NCBI GenBank assembly: GCA_023512375.1
Contig: JAILZS010000009.1
Coordinates: 1 to 64,000 of the forward strand
DNA from: Bacillota bacterium
GTDB taxonomy: Bacteria; Bacillota; Sulfobacillia; JAJZYS01; JAILZS01
Length of the DNA stretch: 64,000 nt
Direction of reading: 5' to 3'
Of this stretch, positions 39,968-50,434 are shown in pieces. Both the position numbers and the translations under genes were made by a program. Positions within the stretch are counted from its first letter, which is position 1. The number at the start of each line of letters is the position of its first letter. Under the pieces are notes generated by a model, which did not search any database, was not told the origin of the DNA, and was given only the letters and a program-made list of their open reading frames with translations.

Positions 39968-40983
39968 GCCACGAACTCCGTACGGAAGAGGACGCGGATA
40001 TAGAAGAAGGCGATGAGGAGGGCGAGCACGCCGATGAGGAAGGCCACGGCGCTCCCTTGGCCGAAGGCGCCGAAGGTGAACGCGTACTGGTAGGCGGTGA
40101 TGGAGAGGACAGGCAGGCCGGTGGACTCGAGCGTGTAGATGAGCGTGAACGCCCGCAGAAGCTGCATGGTGCGCAAGATGAGGACGACGGCGAGCACCGG
40201 GCCGAGAAGCGGCCACGTCACGTGGCGGAATGTCGCCCATGGCCCGGCGCCGTCGATGCGGGCGGACTCGTAGTACTCGTGGGGGATGCTCTGCAGGCCG
40301 GCCAGGGTGAGGAAGATGACGATGGGCAGCGTGTGCCATTCGTCCCCGACGATGATCCAGTTCATGCCCAGGCTCGCCCCCACGGCCGTGAGGGCGTGCG
40401 ACAGCCAGGCCACCTGGGCGAGGACCGGGCTCGGATTGAGCCACACGACGGGGGCGGTGGTGAGGTGGAGCTGCATGAGGAGGGCGTTGAGGCCGCCGAA
40501 CGGGTCCCCGTCCAGGATCATCGACCAAAGGTTGGCGTTGACCACCGTCGGGATGGCCCACGGCAGGAAGACGAGGGCGCGCACGACGGTCTGGCCCCGG
40601 AACCTGCGGTTGAGGAGGACGGCGGCGCCGATGCCGAACACGACCTCGATGAGGATGGAGACTAGCCAGTAGTAGAGGGTGGTGCGCAGGGCCTGCCAGA
40701 AGCCGGGGTTGGCGAACAGGGCGGCGTAGTTGGCGAGGCCGACGAACGAACCCGACACGCTACCGTGTCCTCCGACCACGGTGACCTGGGCACCCTCCAG
40801 GCTGAGGAGGAGCGCGTACGCCAGGGGGAGGAGCACCACCGCGACCAAAAGGAGTAGGCTCGGAAGGAGGAAGGCCAGCACGACTCCCCGGTCGCCCTGG
40901 AACAGGCGGGTGAACGCGCTGCCGCGCCGCACGGCGGGCGGCAGGGCGGCGACCGGAGGCGTGGGTTCGGCCGGCACGGGCAT
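39964..40983 (-). CDS. Carbohydrate ABC transporter permease (MalF type)
   Basis: 'YYESARIDGAGPWATFRHVTWPLLGPVLAVVLILRTM'. Confidence 0.93.
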   Translation of the reverse strand: MPVPAEPTPPVAALPPAVRRGSAFTRLFQGDRGVVLAFLLPSLLLLVAVVLLPLAYALLLSLEGAQVTVVGGHGSVSGSFVGLANYAALFANPGFWQALRTTLYYWLVSILIEVVFGIGAAVLLNRRFRGQTVVRALVFLPWAIPTVVNANLWSMILDGDPFGGLNALLMQLHLTTAPVVWLNPSPVLAQVAWLSHALTAVGASLGMNWIIVGDEWHTLPIVIFLTLAGLQSIPHEYYESARIDGAGPWATFRHVTWPLLGPVLAVVLILRTMQLLRAFTLIYTLESTGLPVLSITAYQYAFTFGAFGQGSAVAFLIGVLALLIAFFYIRVLFRTEFVA

Positions 40984-41048
40984 CCTCCTCCCGGCGCCAA
41001 AGGTTGGGGCCGCGGCCGGGGCTTGCCCGTGCCGCGTCCCGGAGGCGA

Positions 41049-42344
41049 TCACGGAATGGCCGGTAGGGCCTCGATCTGCTGCACCATCGCGTCGGCCGCC
41101 TGCTTGACGGGCATCTGCCCGGCGATGGCCATGTGGACGTACTTCTGGATGATGGCCGACACTTGCAGGTAGTTGGGGACGATGGGCCGGTTCTGCACGT
41201 GCGCCAGGTTGTCCTCGTACACGGCGACGTTGCGGGCGCCGAGAATCGCCTTCTCCTGCGGGGAGTTCGCCAGGCTGCGCCAGATCGGCCACTCGCTCTG
41301 CAGGTGCTGGCCGATGATGGCGGGGCTCGTGGCGTACTGGATGAACGTCCAGGCGGCGGGACGGAGGCTGGGCGGCGTGTTTGCGGTGATGGCCAGACCC
41401 TGGTAACCGCTCACGCTTCCGCTGCCCTGGCCGTTGTACGTCGGGAAGGGGGCGACGACCCCGTCACCGACGATCGACGAGGTGGCCTTCGAGTCCATGA
41501 GGCCGGTGACGAAGGTCCAGTTCGTGTTGAACGCGACCTGGCCGGAGGTGAAGGCGGCTGCGGCGTGGGGTTCGTCGGCCTCGAGCGAGGCGGGGGCGGC
41601 CAGTCCCTTGGCGTACAGCATGTGCATCCATTCCAGCGCCTGCAGGGCCGGACCGCGGTTCATGGCCGGCTTGCCGTCGACGAACAGCGTGCCGCCGAAC
41701 TCCGCCGCCGTGCGGACGTAGTCGCATGTCAGGCCCTCGGCCTGTAGCCAGGAGTCCTCGTAGGGGTACTTGACGATCCCCTTGGCCTTGATGACCTCCA
41801 TCTGGTGCAGCCACTGGGCCATCGTCCGGGGAGGCGACGTGAATCCGGCCTTGGCCAGGATCGCCTTGTTGTAATAGAAGTTCTGGAAGTTGGCGAGGAA
41901 GGGCATGGCCATGATCTTGCCGTCGTACTTGAACCCGTTCCAGATCGCCGGCGGTATGGCGCCGCTGTTCGCGAGCTTGTTGAGATACTTGTTCAGGGGG
42001 ATCGTGTAGCCGCGGGCGGCGAACTCCGCCGTCCAGATGAGGTCGGACAGGACGACGTTGTAGGTCGCCGTGGGGGCGGCGGCCGACGTGGTGATGGCGT
42101 CGTGCATCTCCGGATACGGGAGGAACGTCACCACCGCGTGGATGCCGGGATGCGACGCGTTGAACTGGGCGACGATCTTGCTCACCACGGCGGGCGTGTA
42201 ACCCGCCTGGTTCATGTACAGGACCTTGAGGGTGACCGGAGCCTTCGCTTGCGCGGCAGGCGCTACGGCCGCCGTGCCGGCGGCCATCAGGCCCAGGGCC
42301 GCCAGCGTTCCGACCGCGCCTCGGACCGGTCGAGACCGGCGCAT
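41049..42344 (-). CDS. Extracellular solute-binding protein (sugar type)
   Basis: Signal peptide; 'VTLKVLYMNQAGYTPAVVSKIVAQFNASHPGIHAVVTFLPYPEMHDAITTS'. Confidence 0.92.
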   Translation of the reverse strand: MRRSRPVRGAVGTLAALGLMAAGTAAVAPAAQAKAPVTLKVLYMNQAGYTPAVVSKIVAQFNASHPGIHAVVTFLPYPEMHDAITTSAAAPTATYNVVLSDLIWTAEFAARGYTIPLNKYLNKLANSGAIPPAIWNGFKYDGKIMAMPFLANFQNFYYNKAILAKAGFTSPPRTMAQWLHQMEVIKAKGIVKYPYEDSWLQAEGLTCDYVRTAAEFGGTLFVDGKPAMNRGPALQALEWMHMLYAKGLAAPASLEADEPHAAAAFTSGQVAFNTNWTFVTGLMDSKATSSIVGDGVVAPFPTYNGQGSGSVSGYQGLAITANTPPSLRPAAWTFIQYATSPAIIGQHLQSEWPIWRSLANSPQEKAILGARNVAVYEDNLAHVQNRPIVPNYLQVSAIIQKYVHMAIAGQMPVKQAADAMVQQIEALPAIP

Positions 42345-42362
42345 GCGCGAATCCCTCCCTCC

Positions 42363-43511
42363 TCAGGGTGAAGCCGGCGATTCGGGTGCCAGCGTACCTC
42401 GCAATGCCTTGGATGCGCGCTCATTCTCGCCCCCCTTCGCGCCCGCGCCGTCCAGCACCATGAGGGCCGCCCCCACGGCCGGCGCCGCAGCCACCGCGGC
42501 CGGCGCCCAGCGCACGTGGGTGGAGAGGAGGGGGACGATGTGGGCGCGCGCGCTCTCGGCGACGGCGAACAGGAGCTCGGGGTGGCGGTCGACGACCCAG
42601 CCGCCGAGCACGACCGTCTCGGGCGCCAGGGCGTTCACCACCCCGGCCAGGGCGACGCCGAGATGGCCGGCCAGGTGGGCGATGGCGGCATCGGGGGCGA
42701 CCCCCTCGTCTTCCACGAGCCGACGCAGGGCGAGCCCCGAAGCCTCGGTCTCCAGGCAGCCCGTCAGGCCGCAGTTGCACACGTGCCGTCCGCCGGCAGG
42801 CAGATGACCGAACTCCCCCGCTACCCCGATCGCCCCCCGCACGAGGCGCCCGTCTACCACGACGGCCCCGCCCGTGCCGTCGGCCACCAGGCAGTACACG
42901 TAGTTCCGCACCCCGCGCGCGCTGCCGCGCAGGCCCTCGGCGTAGGCGGCGGCGTTGGCGTCGTTCTCGATGTGCACCGGCAGGCCGATGGCGTCCGCCA
43001 ACAGGCTGCGGGGATCGGATCCCACCCATCCGGACAGGTTGGGCAGGAAGAGCACGCCCCGGTCGGGGGCGTAGATGCCGGGGAGGGCGATGCCCACCCC
43101 CAGGCGCTGGCCGACGGGGGTCTGAAGCCGTTCCCACATGGCCTCCACCGCCTGGGCCAGGGCGCGTGCCACGGGCACGGGCATGGGCGGCGAGGGCATG
43201 GGACGCTCGTCCACGGCGCGCACCTCGCCGGCGAAGTCTACCGCCGCCAACGTCAGGCCGAAGCGGCCGAAGGTGACGCCCAGCGCCGTCCCCGCGTCGC
43301 GCGCCAACCCCCAGTGCTGCAGGGGGCGGCCGCCCGTGGAGCGGTCGGTGAACACGACCTCGACCAGGTGCTCTCCCTGCAGCTCCTCGAGCGCGGCCAC
43401 GACCGTACCGGTAGGCAGCTGCGCCGTATGGGCCAACACCCGCCGGGACATCGGCCCGTGTGCGCGCAACGTGCGCAAGATGGCGTGGCGTTCCAGCGTC
43501 CGCGCCGGCAT
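42363..43511 (-). CDS. ROK family protein with N-terminal wHTH (NagC/XylR-like)
   Basis: N-terminal HTH; 'YCLVADGTGGAVVVDGRLVRGAIGVAGEFGHLPAGGRHVCNCGLTGCLETEAS'. Confidence 0.92.
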   Translation of the reverse strand: MPARTLERHAILRTLRAHGPMSRRVLAHTAQLPTGTVVAALEELQGEHLVEVVFTDRSTGGRPLQHWGLARDAGTALGVTFGRFGLTLAAVDFAGEVRAVDERPMPSPPMPVPVARALAQAVEAMWERLQTPVGQRLGVGIALPGIYAPDRGVLFLPNLSGWVGSDPRSLLADAIGLPVHIENDANAAAYAEGLRGSARGVRNYVYCLVADGTGGAVVVDGRLVRGAIGVAGEFGHLPAGGRHVCNCGLTGCLETEASGLALRRLVEDEGVAPDAAIAHLAGHLGVALAGVVNALAPETVVLGGWVVDRHPELLFAVAESARAHIVPLLSTHVRWAPAAVAAAPAVGAALMVLDGAGAKGGENERASKALRGTLAPESPASP

Positions 43512-43622
43512 CCCTTTCCTCCGGACTTATGTCGAGATTTTGCAAAACCTATGCCGTATCTACGATCGAGGTAAGTTCTGCATTCGGAGGAAAACTCCTC
43601 CCCCGAGGTAGGGGCGCGGCGC

Positions 43623-44795
43623 CTACGCGCCGAGGCGCTCCCCGGCGACCGGCCGGCCCAAGCCGGCGCGCACCAGGACCGCGGCCTCGGCGAAGGCCAA
43701 CACCAGGTAGTCCGTCATCACGTCGGTCATCGAGGCGTGGTGCGCCAGGAGGGCGAGGCCGTACGCGGCGATGCCGGCCGCCAGCCACAGGAGGAGGTCG
43801 CGCCGGTCGTCGGCGACGGCGTAGGAGATCCACAGGCCGTACAGGGAGACGGGGATGACGGCGAACAGATAGGGTCCGAACCAGCCCAGCCACGGATCGT
43901 ACCGGCCGGCGAAGAAGAAGGCGGCGAATCTGGGCAGGAGGAACCAGCCGGCGCCTGCGGCCGCTAGGAGGACGGCGAGCGAGAGGCCGGCGCCGAAGGC
44001 GAAGTAGGCCCCGCGCCGGCGGCGGTCGCGCACGACGCGGGGGAACATGACCGTCGCCGCCAGCCACGGGAGCTGGGCGAACCCTTGGCCGAACAGGGAG
44101 AGCGCCGCCCACACCCCGGCGGCCACGCCGTTCCAGTCGCGCTTGACGACGAGTAGGTCGAGGCGGGGGGTGAGGGCGGTCATGCCTACCCCCAACAGGG
44201 TCCAGGCCAGCGTCTCCCACGGCACGGCGCCCTCGCGCCCGGGTGGCCGCGGCACGGCCAGCGCCGCCCAGCCGGCGGCGGCGGCCGCCCCCACGCCCAT
44301 GGCCAGGAGGCCGCCCCAGACGCCCATGGGCGGGACGAGGACGGCGGTGAGCGCCAGGCGCGCCAGGTTCTCCACCATGAGGCTCGTGCCGTACAGGCGG
44401 TAATTCTCCACGCCCTGGGCGACGCCGCGCAGCACGCCGAGGTGAAACCACGCGGTGGCGACCACGAACAAGAAGGGCAGGCTTCCTGGCGGTAGGCGCC
44501 ACAGACGGTCGAGCAACCACCCGGCGCTGAGGCCGACGAGGGCGAGGGCGGCCGAGGCGGCCCGGGCCAGGCGCCACCAGGCTTCGAGCAGGGTGCCCGT
44601 GCCCGCCACCTGGCGCGCCACGGCCAGCTGCAGGGCCGTCTGACCGACGCTGAGCTGGGCGGCCAGGGCGAGGAGGGCGCCCATGTCGCCGTACGCCCGC
44701 ACCCCGAGGCCGCGGGCGAGCAGGAACTCCACCACGGTGCCCGCCGCCGCCGCCACCGCGGTGTACACGGCCATCTGTCCGGTGGCGGCGGCCAT
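43623..44795 (-). CDS. Multi-pass membrane protein, polysaccharide/lipid flippase-like
   Basis: Many TM helices with Wzx/MATE-like pattern. Confidence 0.65.
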   Translation of the reverse strand: MAAATGQMAVYTAVAAAAGTVVEFLLARGLGVRAYGDMGALLALAAQLSVGQTALQLAVARQVAGTGTLLEAWWRLARAASAALALVGLSAGWLLDRLWRLPPGSLPFLFVVATAWFHLGVLRGVAQGVENYRLYGTSLMVENLARLALTAVLVPPMGVWGGLLAMGVGAAAAAGWAALAVPRPPGREGAVPWETLAWTLLGVGMTALTPRLDLLVVKRDWNGVAAGVWAALSLFGQGFAQLPWLAATVMFPRVVRDRRRRGAYFAFGAGLSLAVLLAAAGAGWFLLPRFAAFFFAGRYDPWLGWFGPYLFAVIPVSLYGLWISYAVADDRRDLLLWLAAGIAAYGLALLAHHASMTDVMTDYLVLAFAEAAVLVRAGLGRPVAGERLGA

Positions 44796-44857
44796 GCGGT
44801 CGAGGGCGCCCGCCTGCCGGCGCCCGGGGCGGGACGGCGCCGCCCCGGCGACGCGGC

Positions 44858-46048
44858 TCAGGAGGGAGGCCGCAGGCGGCGGCGGCCGAGAAGGCGATCC
44901 AGCGCGTCGGCGGCCCGATCCACCACGGCGTCGGTCGGGGTGGCGGACAGTCGCACCCGGCCTCGCCCCGTGCGCCCGAAGGCGCTGCCGGGGGTGACCG
45001 CTACCCCCGCCTCGTCGAGCAAGAGGCGGGCGAACTGGGTGCCGTCCATGCCCTCCGGCGCCTCGGGCCAGAGGTAGACGGCGCCGGCCGGCAGGAGGTC
45101 GGGCCAGCCGGCGCGGGCGAAGGGTTCGGCCAGGCGTTCCAGGCGCGCGCGGTAGCGGCGCCGGGGCTCCGCCAGATAGGAGGCGGAGGGTTCGACCTCC
45201 CGCAGGCAGGCGGCGCCGGCGCGCTGGACGGCGGGGTAGACGCCGGCCATGATATGGCTCTCAAGGTGGGCGAAGGCGGCGACCGCGTCCTCGTTGCCCA
45301 CCACCGCCCCCAGGCGCAATCCCTGCATGGCGTAGGACTTCGACCAGGTGATCGTCTCCACCCCCACCTCGAGGGCGTGGGGGGCGGCGAGGAAGCTCGG
45401 GGGAGGTGTGGGGCCGGCGAAGATGTCCGCGTACGCCAGGTCGTGACACACCCACATGCCCGCCCGCCGCGCCCAGTCGGCCACGGCCGCGAAGTAGGCG
45501 GCGGGCGCGAGCGCCCCCGTCGGGTTGTTGGGGTAGTTGAGGTAGACCAGCCGTACAGGCGCCGCGCTCCGCCGGGCGGCGGCGGCCAGGTCGGGCAGAT
45601 GCCCCTCCTCCGGCAGGAGGGGGAGCGGCACCAGGTGCGCCCCGGCCAGGCGTGCGGCGGCGGCGTAGGCGGGAAACCCGGGGTCGGGCACAAGAACGGC
45701 CTCGCCGGGCCGGACGAGGGCCTGGGCCAGGTGGACCAGCCCCTCCTTGGAGCCGGCGGTGACGTACACCTGGCGGTCCGGGTCGAGGCGCACCCCGAAC
45801 CGGCGGCCGTACCAGGCGGCGATCTCCCGCCTGAGCTCGTCCGTCCCGGCGAAGGGGGGGTATCGATGGGCCTCGGGGTCGCGCAGGGCCGCCGCCAGGG
45901 CGGCCATGGCCTCGGCGGGCGGGGCGAAGGTGGGGTCCGACTTCGTCAGGTCGAGCACCTCTTCGCCCCGGTCGCGCCGTCTCTCCAGGCGCCGGTCGAG
46001 GGCGGCGAACACATAGAGCGGCATCTCGGCTGGCAGGGCCGGTTGCAT
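44858..46048 (-). CDS. Class I/II PLP-dependent aminotransferase
   Basis: 'VYVTAGSKEGLVHLAQALVRPGEAVLVPDPGFPAYAAAARLAG', 'YLNYPNNPTGA', 'ETITWSKSYAMQGLRLG'. Confidence 0.92.
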   Translation of the reverse strand: MQPALPAEMPLYVFAALDRRLERRRDRGEEVLDLTKSDPTFAPPAEAMAALAAALRDPEAHRYPPFAGTDELRREIAAWYGRRFGVRLDPDRQVYVTAGSKEGLVHLAQALVRPGEAVLVPDPGFPAYAAAARLAGAHLVPLPLLPEEGHLPDLAAAARRSAAPVRLVYLNYPNNPTGALAPAAYFAAVADWARRAGMWVCHDLAYADIFAGPTPPPSFLAAPHALEVGVETITWSKSYAMQGLRLGAVVGNEDAVAAFAHLESHIMAGVYPAVQRAGAACLREVEPSASYLAEPRRRYRARLERLAEPFARAGWPDLLPAGAVYLWPEAPEGMDGTQFARLLLDEAGVAVTPGSAFGRTGRGRVRLSATPTDAVVDRAADALDRLLGRRRLRPPS

Positions 46049-46102
46049 GGCGGATCCCTCCCCGGGGCGTAGTGTGCCCGGGGAAGGACGGCCGCGGGCC
46101 GA

Positions 46103-47371
46103 TCAGGAGGGGACGCGGGCGCCCTCCGCCTCCACGTCGACCTCTGCCTCGTCCAGTCGGAAGGCGCGGTGCAGGGCGCGCAGGGCGGCGTCCGCCTGGT
46201 CGGGGGCGACGAGGACCGAGATGCGGATCTCCGAGGTGGTGATGCCCTCGATGTTGATCTTCGCCCGCGCCAAGGCCTCGAACATGGCGGCGGCGAGGGC
46301 GGGCGCCCCGCGCATCCCCATGCCCACGGCCGACACCTTGGCCATGGGCACGGGCGGCCCGGCCATGCGGCCGCCCAGGCCGGCGGCCACCGGCGCCACC
46401 AGGCGGTGGGCGCGCTCGCCCTGTTCCTCATCCACGGTGAAGGCGATGACGTTTTTCCCGTCCTGCCCCACGCTCTGGACGATCATGTCCACGTCGATCC
46501 CCTCGTCCCCCAGTACCCGGAAGAGGGCGGCGGCCACCCCCGGCCGGTCGGGGATCTCCACCGCCGCCAGGCGGGCGACGTGGCGGCTGAGGGCCAACCC
46601 CGTGACGGGACGGGGACGGCGACCATGGGCCACGGCGGCATCGCTCCCTTCGATGATCGTTCCCGGTTCGTCCACGAACGTCGAACGCGCCTCGATCCTC
46701 ACCCCATGGCGTTCGGCGTAGGCGACCGAGCTGCGCTGCAGGACCTGCGCGCCGAGGGCGGCGAGCTCCAGCATCTCCTCGTAGCCGATGCGGCGAAGTT
46801 TGCGCGCCTCCGGGACGATGCGGGGGTCGGCGGTGTAGACGCCGGCCACGTCGGAACAGATCTCGCACCGCTCCGCCCCGAGGGCGTGGGCCAGGGCGAC
46901 GGCGGTGAGGTCGGAGCCGCCTCGCCCGAGGGTGGTGGTCTCGCCCCGGCTGCGGCCCTGGAATCCGGCCACCACGACCACCCGTCCCCGCGCCAGTTCG
47001 CGCTGGATGCGCCGCGTGTCGACCCGGACGATGCTGGCGCGGCGGTGGCGGGCGTCGGTGTGGATGCCGGCCTGGGCGCCGGTGAGGGAGACGGCTGGCA
47101 CGCCCAGGTCCCACAGGGCCATGGCCAACAGGGCGATGGAGACCTGCTCGCCGGTGGCGAGGAGCATGTCCATCTCCCGCCCCGGCGGATCGTGGGCCAC
47201 CTGGTGGGCGAGGGATAGGAGGGCGTCGGTGGTGTCGCCCAGGGCGGAGACCACGACCACCAGCTGCGTGTCCGGCGCGAGCGAGGACCGCACCCGTTGG
47301 GCGACGCGCCGCACGCGGTCGGCGTCGGCGACGGAGCTGCCGCCGTATTTCTGGACGATGAGGCGCGGCAT
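46103..47371 (-). CDS. lysC: Aspartate kinase with C-terminal ACT domains
   Basis: '[27 protein letters not shown]', '[44 protein letters not shown]'. Confidence 0.95.
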   Translation of the reverse strand: MPRLIVQKYGGSSVADADRVRRVAQRVRSSLAPDTQLVVVVSALGDTTDALLSLAHQVAHDPPGREMDMLLATGEQVSIALLAMALWDLGVPAVSLTGAQAGIHTDARHRRASIVRVDTRRIQRELARGRVVVVAGFQGRSRGETTTLGRGGSDLTAVALAHALGAERCEICSDVAGVYTADPRIVPEARKLRRIGYEEMLELAALGAQVLQRSSVAYAERHGVRIEARSTFVDEPGTIIEGSDAAVAHGRRPRPVTGLALSRHVARLAAVEIPDRPGVAAALFRVLGDEGIDVDMIVQSVGQDGKNVIAFTVDEEQGERAHRLVAPVAAGLGGRMAGPPVPMAKVSAVGMGMRGAPALAAAMFEALARAKINIEGITTSEIRISVLVAPDQADAALRALHRAFRLDEAEVDVEAEGARVPS

Positions 47372-47384
47372 GGGTTTCTCCTTT

Positions 47385-47396
47385 CGAGACGTCTCG
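47385..47396. promoter_or_regulatory. 12-bp perfect palindrome in the lysC-uvrA divergent region
   Basis: CGAGACGTCTCG, 14 bp upstream of the lysC ATG. Confidence 0.4.
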
Positions 47397-47500
47397 GACG
47401 AACCATTCGACGCCCGCCCCGGCCGTCGCCTGCGTGCGTTGCGGCGGGAGCGCCGATCCCGCGCCGGCGGTGCGCGACCACGACGCCCGGCGGCCCAACG

Positions 47501-47509
47501 TGCTACAAT
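47501..47509 (+). promoter_or_regulatory. Extended -10 promoter element for uvrA
   Basis: TGCTACAAT; no clear -35. Confidence 0.6.
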
Positions 47510-47551
47510 GGCAGGACGACGACCCGCACGGCGCGGGATGAGGGGGAGGAC

Positions 47552-50431
47552 GTGGCCAGCGACCGCCTCGTGGTGCGGGGTGCCCGCCAGCATAACCTGA
47601 AGAACGTCGACCTCGAGCTGCCGCGCGACCGCTTCATCGTCATGACGGGGCTTTCCGGCAGCGGCAAGAGTTCGCTTGCGTTCGACACGATCTTCGCCGA
47701 GGGGCAGCGCCGCTACGTGGAGTCGCTCTCCGCCTACGCCCGCCAGTTCTTGGGCCAGATGGACAAGCCCGACGTGGACGCCATCGAGGGGCTCTCCCCC
47801 GCGATCTCGATCGACCAGAAGTCGACCTCCCACAACCCGCGCTCGACGGTGGGCACGGTGACCGAGGTGCACGACTACCTGCGCCTTTTGTATGCGCGCG
47901 TCGGCGTGCCCCACTGCCCGCAGTGCGGCGACCCCATCCGGGGCCAGAGCGTGGACGAGATGGTGGACCGCATCCTCGCCCTGCCCGAGGGGGCGCGCAT
48001 CCTCCTCCTCGCTCCCCTCGTGCGCGAGCGCAAGGGCGAGCACCAGAAGGTCCTGCAGGACATCGTGCGCCAGGGGTTCGTGCGCGCCCGCGTGGACGGC
48101 GAGATCGTCGACCTGAGCGCGGGCGTGCCCGCGCTGGCGGCGAAGCGGGCCCACACGATCGAGGCCGTGGTGGACCGCATCGTCGTGCGGGAAGGGGTGC
48201 GCGCCCGCTTGGCCGACTCGCTGGAGGCGGCGCTGCGGCTGGGGGACGGCGTGGCAGAGGTGCAGGTGGTGGACGGTGAGGAGATCGTCCTCTCCCAGAA
48301 GCTGGCATGCCCGCGCTGCGGCGTCTCCCTGCCCGAGCTGACGCCGCGCTCCTTCTCCTTCAACGCCCCCGCCGGGGCCTGCCCCGAGTGTACGGGCCTG
48401 GGCCAACGCATGGTCTTCGACCCCTCCCTCATCATCCCGGATCCCAGCCTCAGCCTGCGCCAGGGCGCCATCCGCCCCTGGATCGACTCGAAGTACTACT
48501 CCGACCTCCTGGAGATGGTGGCCGAGCGCTACGGCTTCTCCACCCGCGTACCGGTGTCGCAGCTGAGCCCAGCGGCCATGCGCATCGTCCTACAGGGGGC
48601 GCCCGACCGTTTCCCGTACCGCTTCCAGGAACGGGGTGGGGCCGTGCGCGACGAGATGGTGCGCTACCACGGCGTGCTCCCGGTGCTGGAGCGCAAGCGG
48701 CGCGAGGCGTGGACCGACAGCCAGCGGGAGGAGATCGAGAGCTACATGTCGCCGCGCACGTGCGAGGCGTGTGGCGGCAGGCGGCTGCGCCCCGAGATCC
48801 TGGCCGTCACCGTGGCCGGCATGTCCATCGCCGACTTCAGCGCCCTGTCGGTGGCCCAGGCCCTGGAGAGGCTCGACGCCCTCCGGTTGGGGGCGCGGGA
48901 GGAGGCCATCGTGGGCCAGGTGGTGCGGGAGATCCGGGCCCGCCTGCGCTTTCTGGCCGACGTGGGCCTGGGCTACCTCACCTTGGACCGGGCCGCCTCC
49001 ACCCTGTCGGGAGGGGAGGCGCAGCGCATCCGCCTCGCCACCCAGATCGGCAGCGGCCTCACGGGCGTCCTGTACATCCTCGACGAGCCCTCCATCGGCC
49101 TGCACCCACGCGACAACGCCCGCCTCATCGCCACCCTCAAGCGGCTCCGAGACCTGGGCAACACCCTCATCGTGGTGGAGCACGACGAGGAGACCATGCG
49201 CGCCGCCGACCACCTCGTGGACATCGGCCCCGGGGCGGGGGCGCGCGGCGGCCGCATCGTGGCCCAGGGCACGCCGGAAGAGGTCGCGGCCCACCCCGAG
49301 TCGCTCACCGGCCAGTACCTGTCCGGGCGCCGCGCCATCCCCGTGCCCAAGCGCCGGCGCCGTTCCGACGGCCGCTACCTCGAGGTGGTGGGGGCGCGCG
49401 AACACAACCTCAAGGACGTCACCGTGCGCATCCCCCTGGGCCTGTTCGTATGCGTCACCGGGGTGTCGGGTTCCGGCAAGTCCACCTTGGTGAACGAGGT
49501 GCTCTACCCCGCCCTGGCGCGCGCCCTGCAGGGGGCTCGCGCCCGCCCCGGCGCGCATGAGGCCGTGCGGGGGATCGAGCACCTGGACAAGGCGATCGAC
49601 ATCGACCAAGCGCCCATCGGCCGCACGCCGCGCTCCAACCCCGCCACCTACACGGGCGTGTTCGACCGCATCCGCGAGGTCTTCGCTCTGACGCCGGAGG
49701 CCAAGGCGCGCGGCTACGCCCCGGGGCGCTTCTCGTTCAACGTCCGGGGCGGCCGGTGCGAGGCGTGCCGGGGGGACGGCATCCTCAAGATCGAGATGCA
49801 CTTCTTGCCCGACGTCTACGTCCCGTGCGAGGTCTGCCACGGCAAGCGGTACAATCGCGAGACCCTGGAGGTCCGCTTCCGCGGCCACAGCATCGCCGAC
49901 GTGCTCGCCCTGACGGTGGACGAGGCGCTGGAGCTGTTCGCCCACCAACCGCGCATCGCTCGCATCCTGGAGACGCTGCGCGACGTGGGGCTGGGCTACA
50001 TCCAGCTCGGGCAGCCCGCCACCACCCTGTCGGGGGGAGAGGCGCAGCGCATCAAGCTGGCCGCCGAGCTCTCCCGCCGCGCCACCGGCCGCACCCTGTA
50101 CGTCCTGGACGAACCCACCACGGGCCTCCACTTCGAGGACGTGGCCCGCCTGCTGGCCGTGCTCCAGACCCTCGTCGACCGCGGCAACACCGTGGTGGTG
50201 ATCGAGCACAACCTGGACGTCATCAAGTGCGCCGACCACATCATCGACCTGGGGCCCGAGGGGGGGGACGCCGGCGGGCGGGTGGTGGCGGAGGGGACGC
50301 CGGAGGAGATCGCCCGCCACGGCGCCTCCCATCTCGCCCCATTCCTCGCCCGCGCGCTGGCGGGGACGGCGCGGCCCGGGCGGCGCCCCCGCGCCGCCAC
50401 CGCCGCCTACGCGGGCGAAGCGGGGGACTGA
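47552..50431 (+). CDS. uvrA: Excinuclease ABC subunit A
   Basis: '[58 protein letters not shown]', two ABC signatures '[10 protein letters not shown]'. Confidence 0.98.
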   Translation: MASDRLVVRGARQHNLKNVDLELPRDRFIVMTGLSGSGKSSLAFDTIFAEGQRRYVESLSAYARQFLGQMDKPDVDAIEGLSPAISIDQKSTSHNPRSTVGTVTEVHDYLRLLYARVGVPHCPQCGDPIRGQSVDEMVDRILALPEGARILLLAPLVRERKGEHQKVLQDIVRQGFVRARVDGEIVDLSAGVPALAAKRAHTIEAVVDRIVVREGVRARLADSLEAALRLGDGVAEVQVVDGEEIVLSQKLACPRCGVSLPELTPRSFSFNAPAGACPECTGLGQRMVFDPSLIIPDPSLSLRQGAIRPWIDSKYYSDLLEMVAERYGFSTRVPVSQLSPAAMRIVLQGAPDRFPYRFQERGGAVRDEMVRYHGVLPVLERKRREAWTDSQREEIESYMSPRTCEACGGRRLRPEILAVTVAGMSIADFSALSVAQALERLDALRLGAREEAIVGQVVREIRARLRFLADVGLGYLTLDRAASTLSGGEAQRIRLATQIGSGLTGVLYILDEPSIGLHPRDNARLIATLKRLRDLGNTLIVVEHDEETMRAADHLVDIGPGAGARGGRIVAQGTPEEVAAHPESLTGQYLSGRRAIPVPKRRRRSDGRYLEVVGAREHNLKDVTVRIPLGLFVCVTGVSGSGKSTLVNEVLYPALARALQGARARPGAHEAVRGIEHLDKAIDIDQAPIGRTPRSNPATYTGVFDRIREVFALTPEAKARGYAPGRFSFNVRGGRCEACRGDGILKIEMHFLPDVYVPCEVCHGKRYNRETLEVRFRGHSIADVLALTVDEALELFAHQPRIARILETLRDVGLGYIQLGQPATTLSGGEAQRIKLAAELSRRATGRTLYVLDEPTTGLHFEDVARLLAVLQTLVDRGNTVVVIEHNLDVIKCADHIIDLGPEGGDAGGRVVAEGTPEEIARHGASHLAPFLARALAGTARPGRRPRAATAAYAGEAGD

Positions 50432-50434
50432 CGG

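Noticed and set aside
47372-47551. Lysine riboswitch for lysC
   Set aside because: Divergent intergenic space is too short and lacks L-box conserved motifs.
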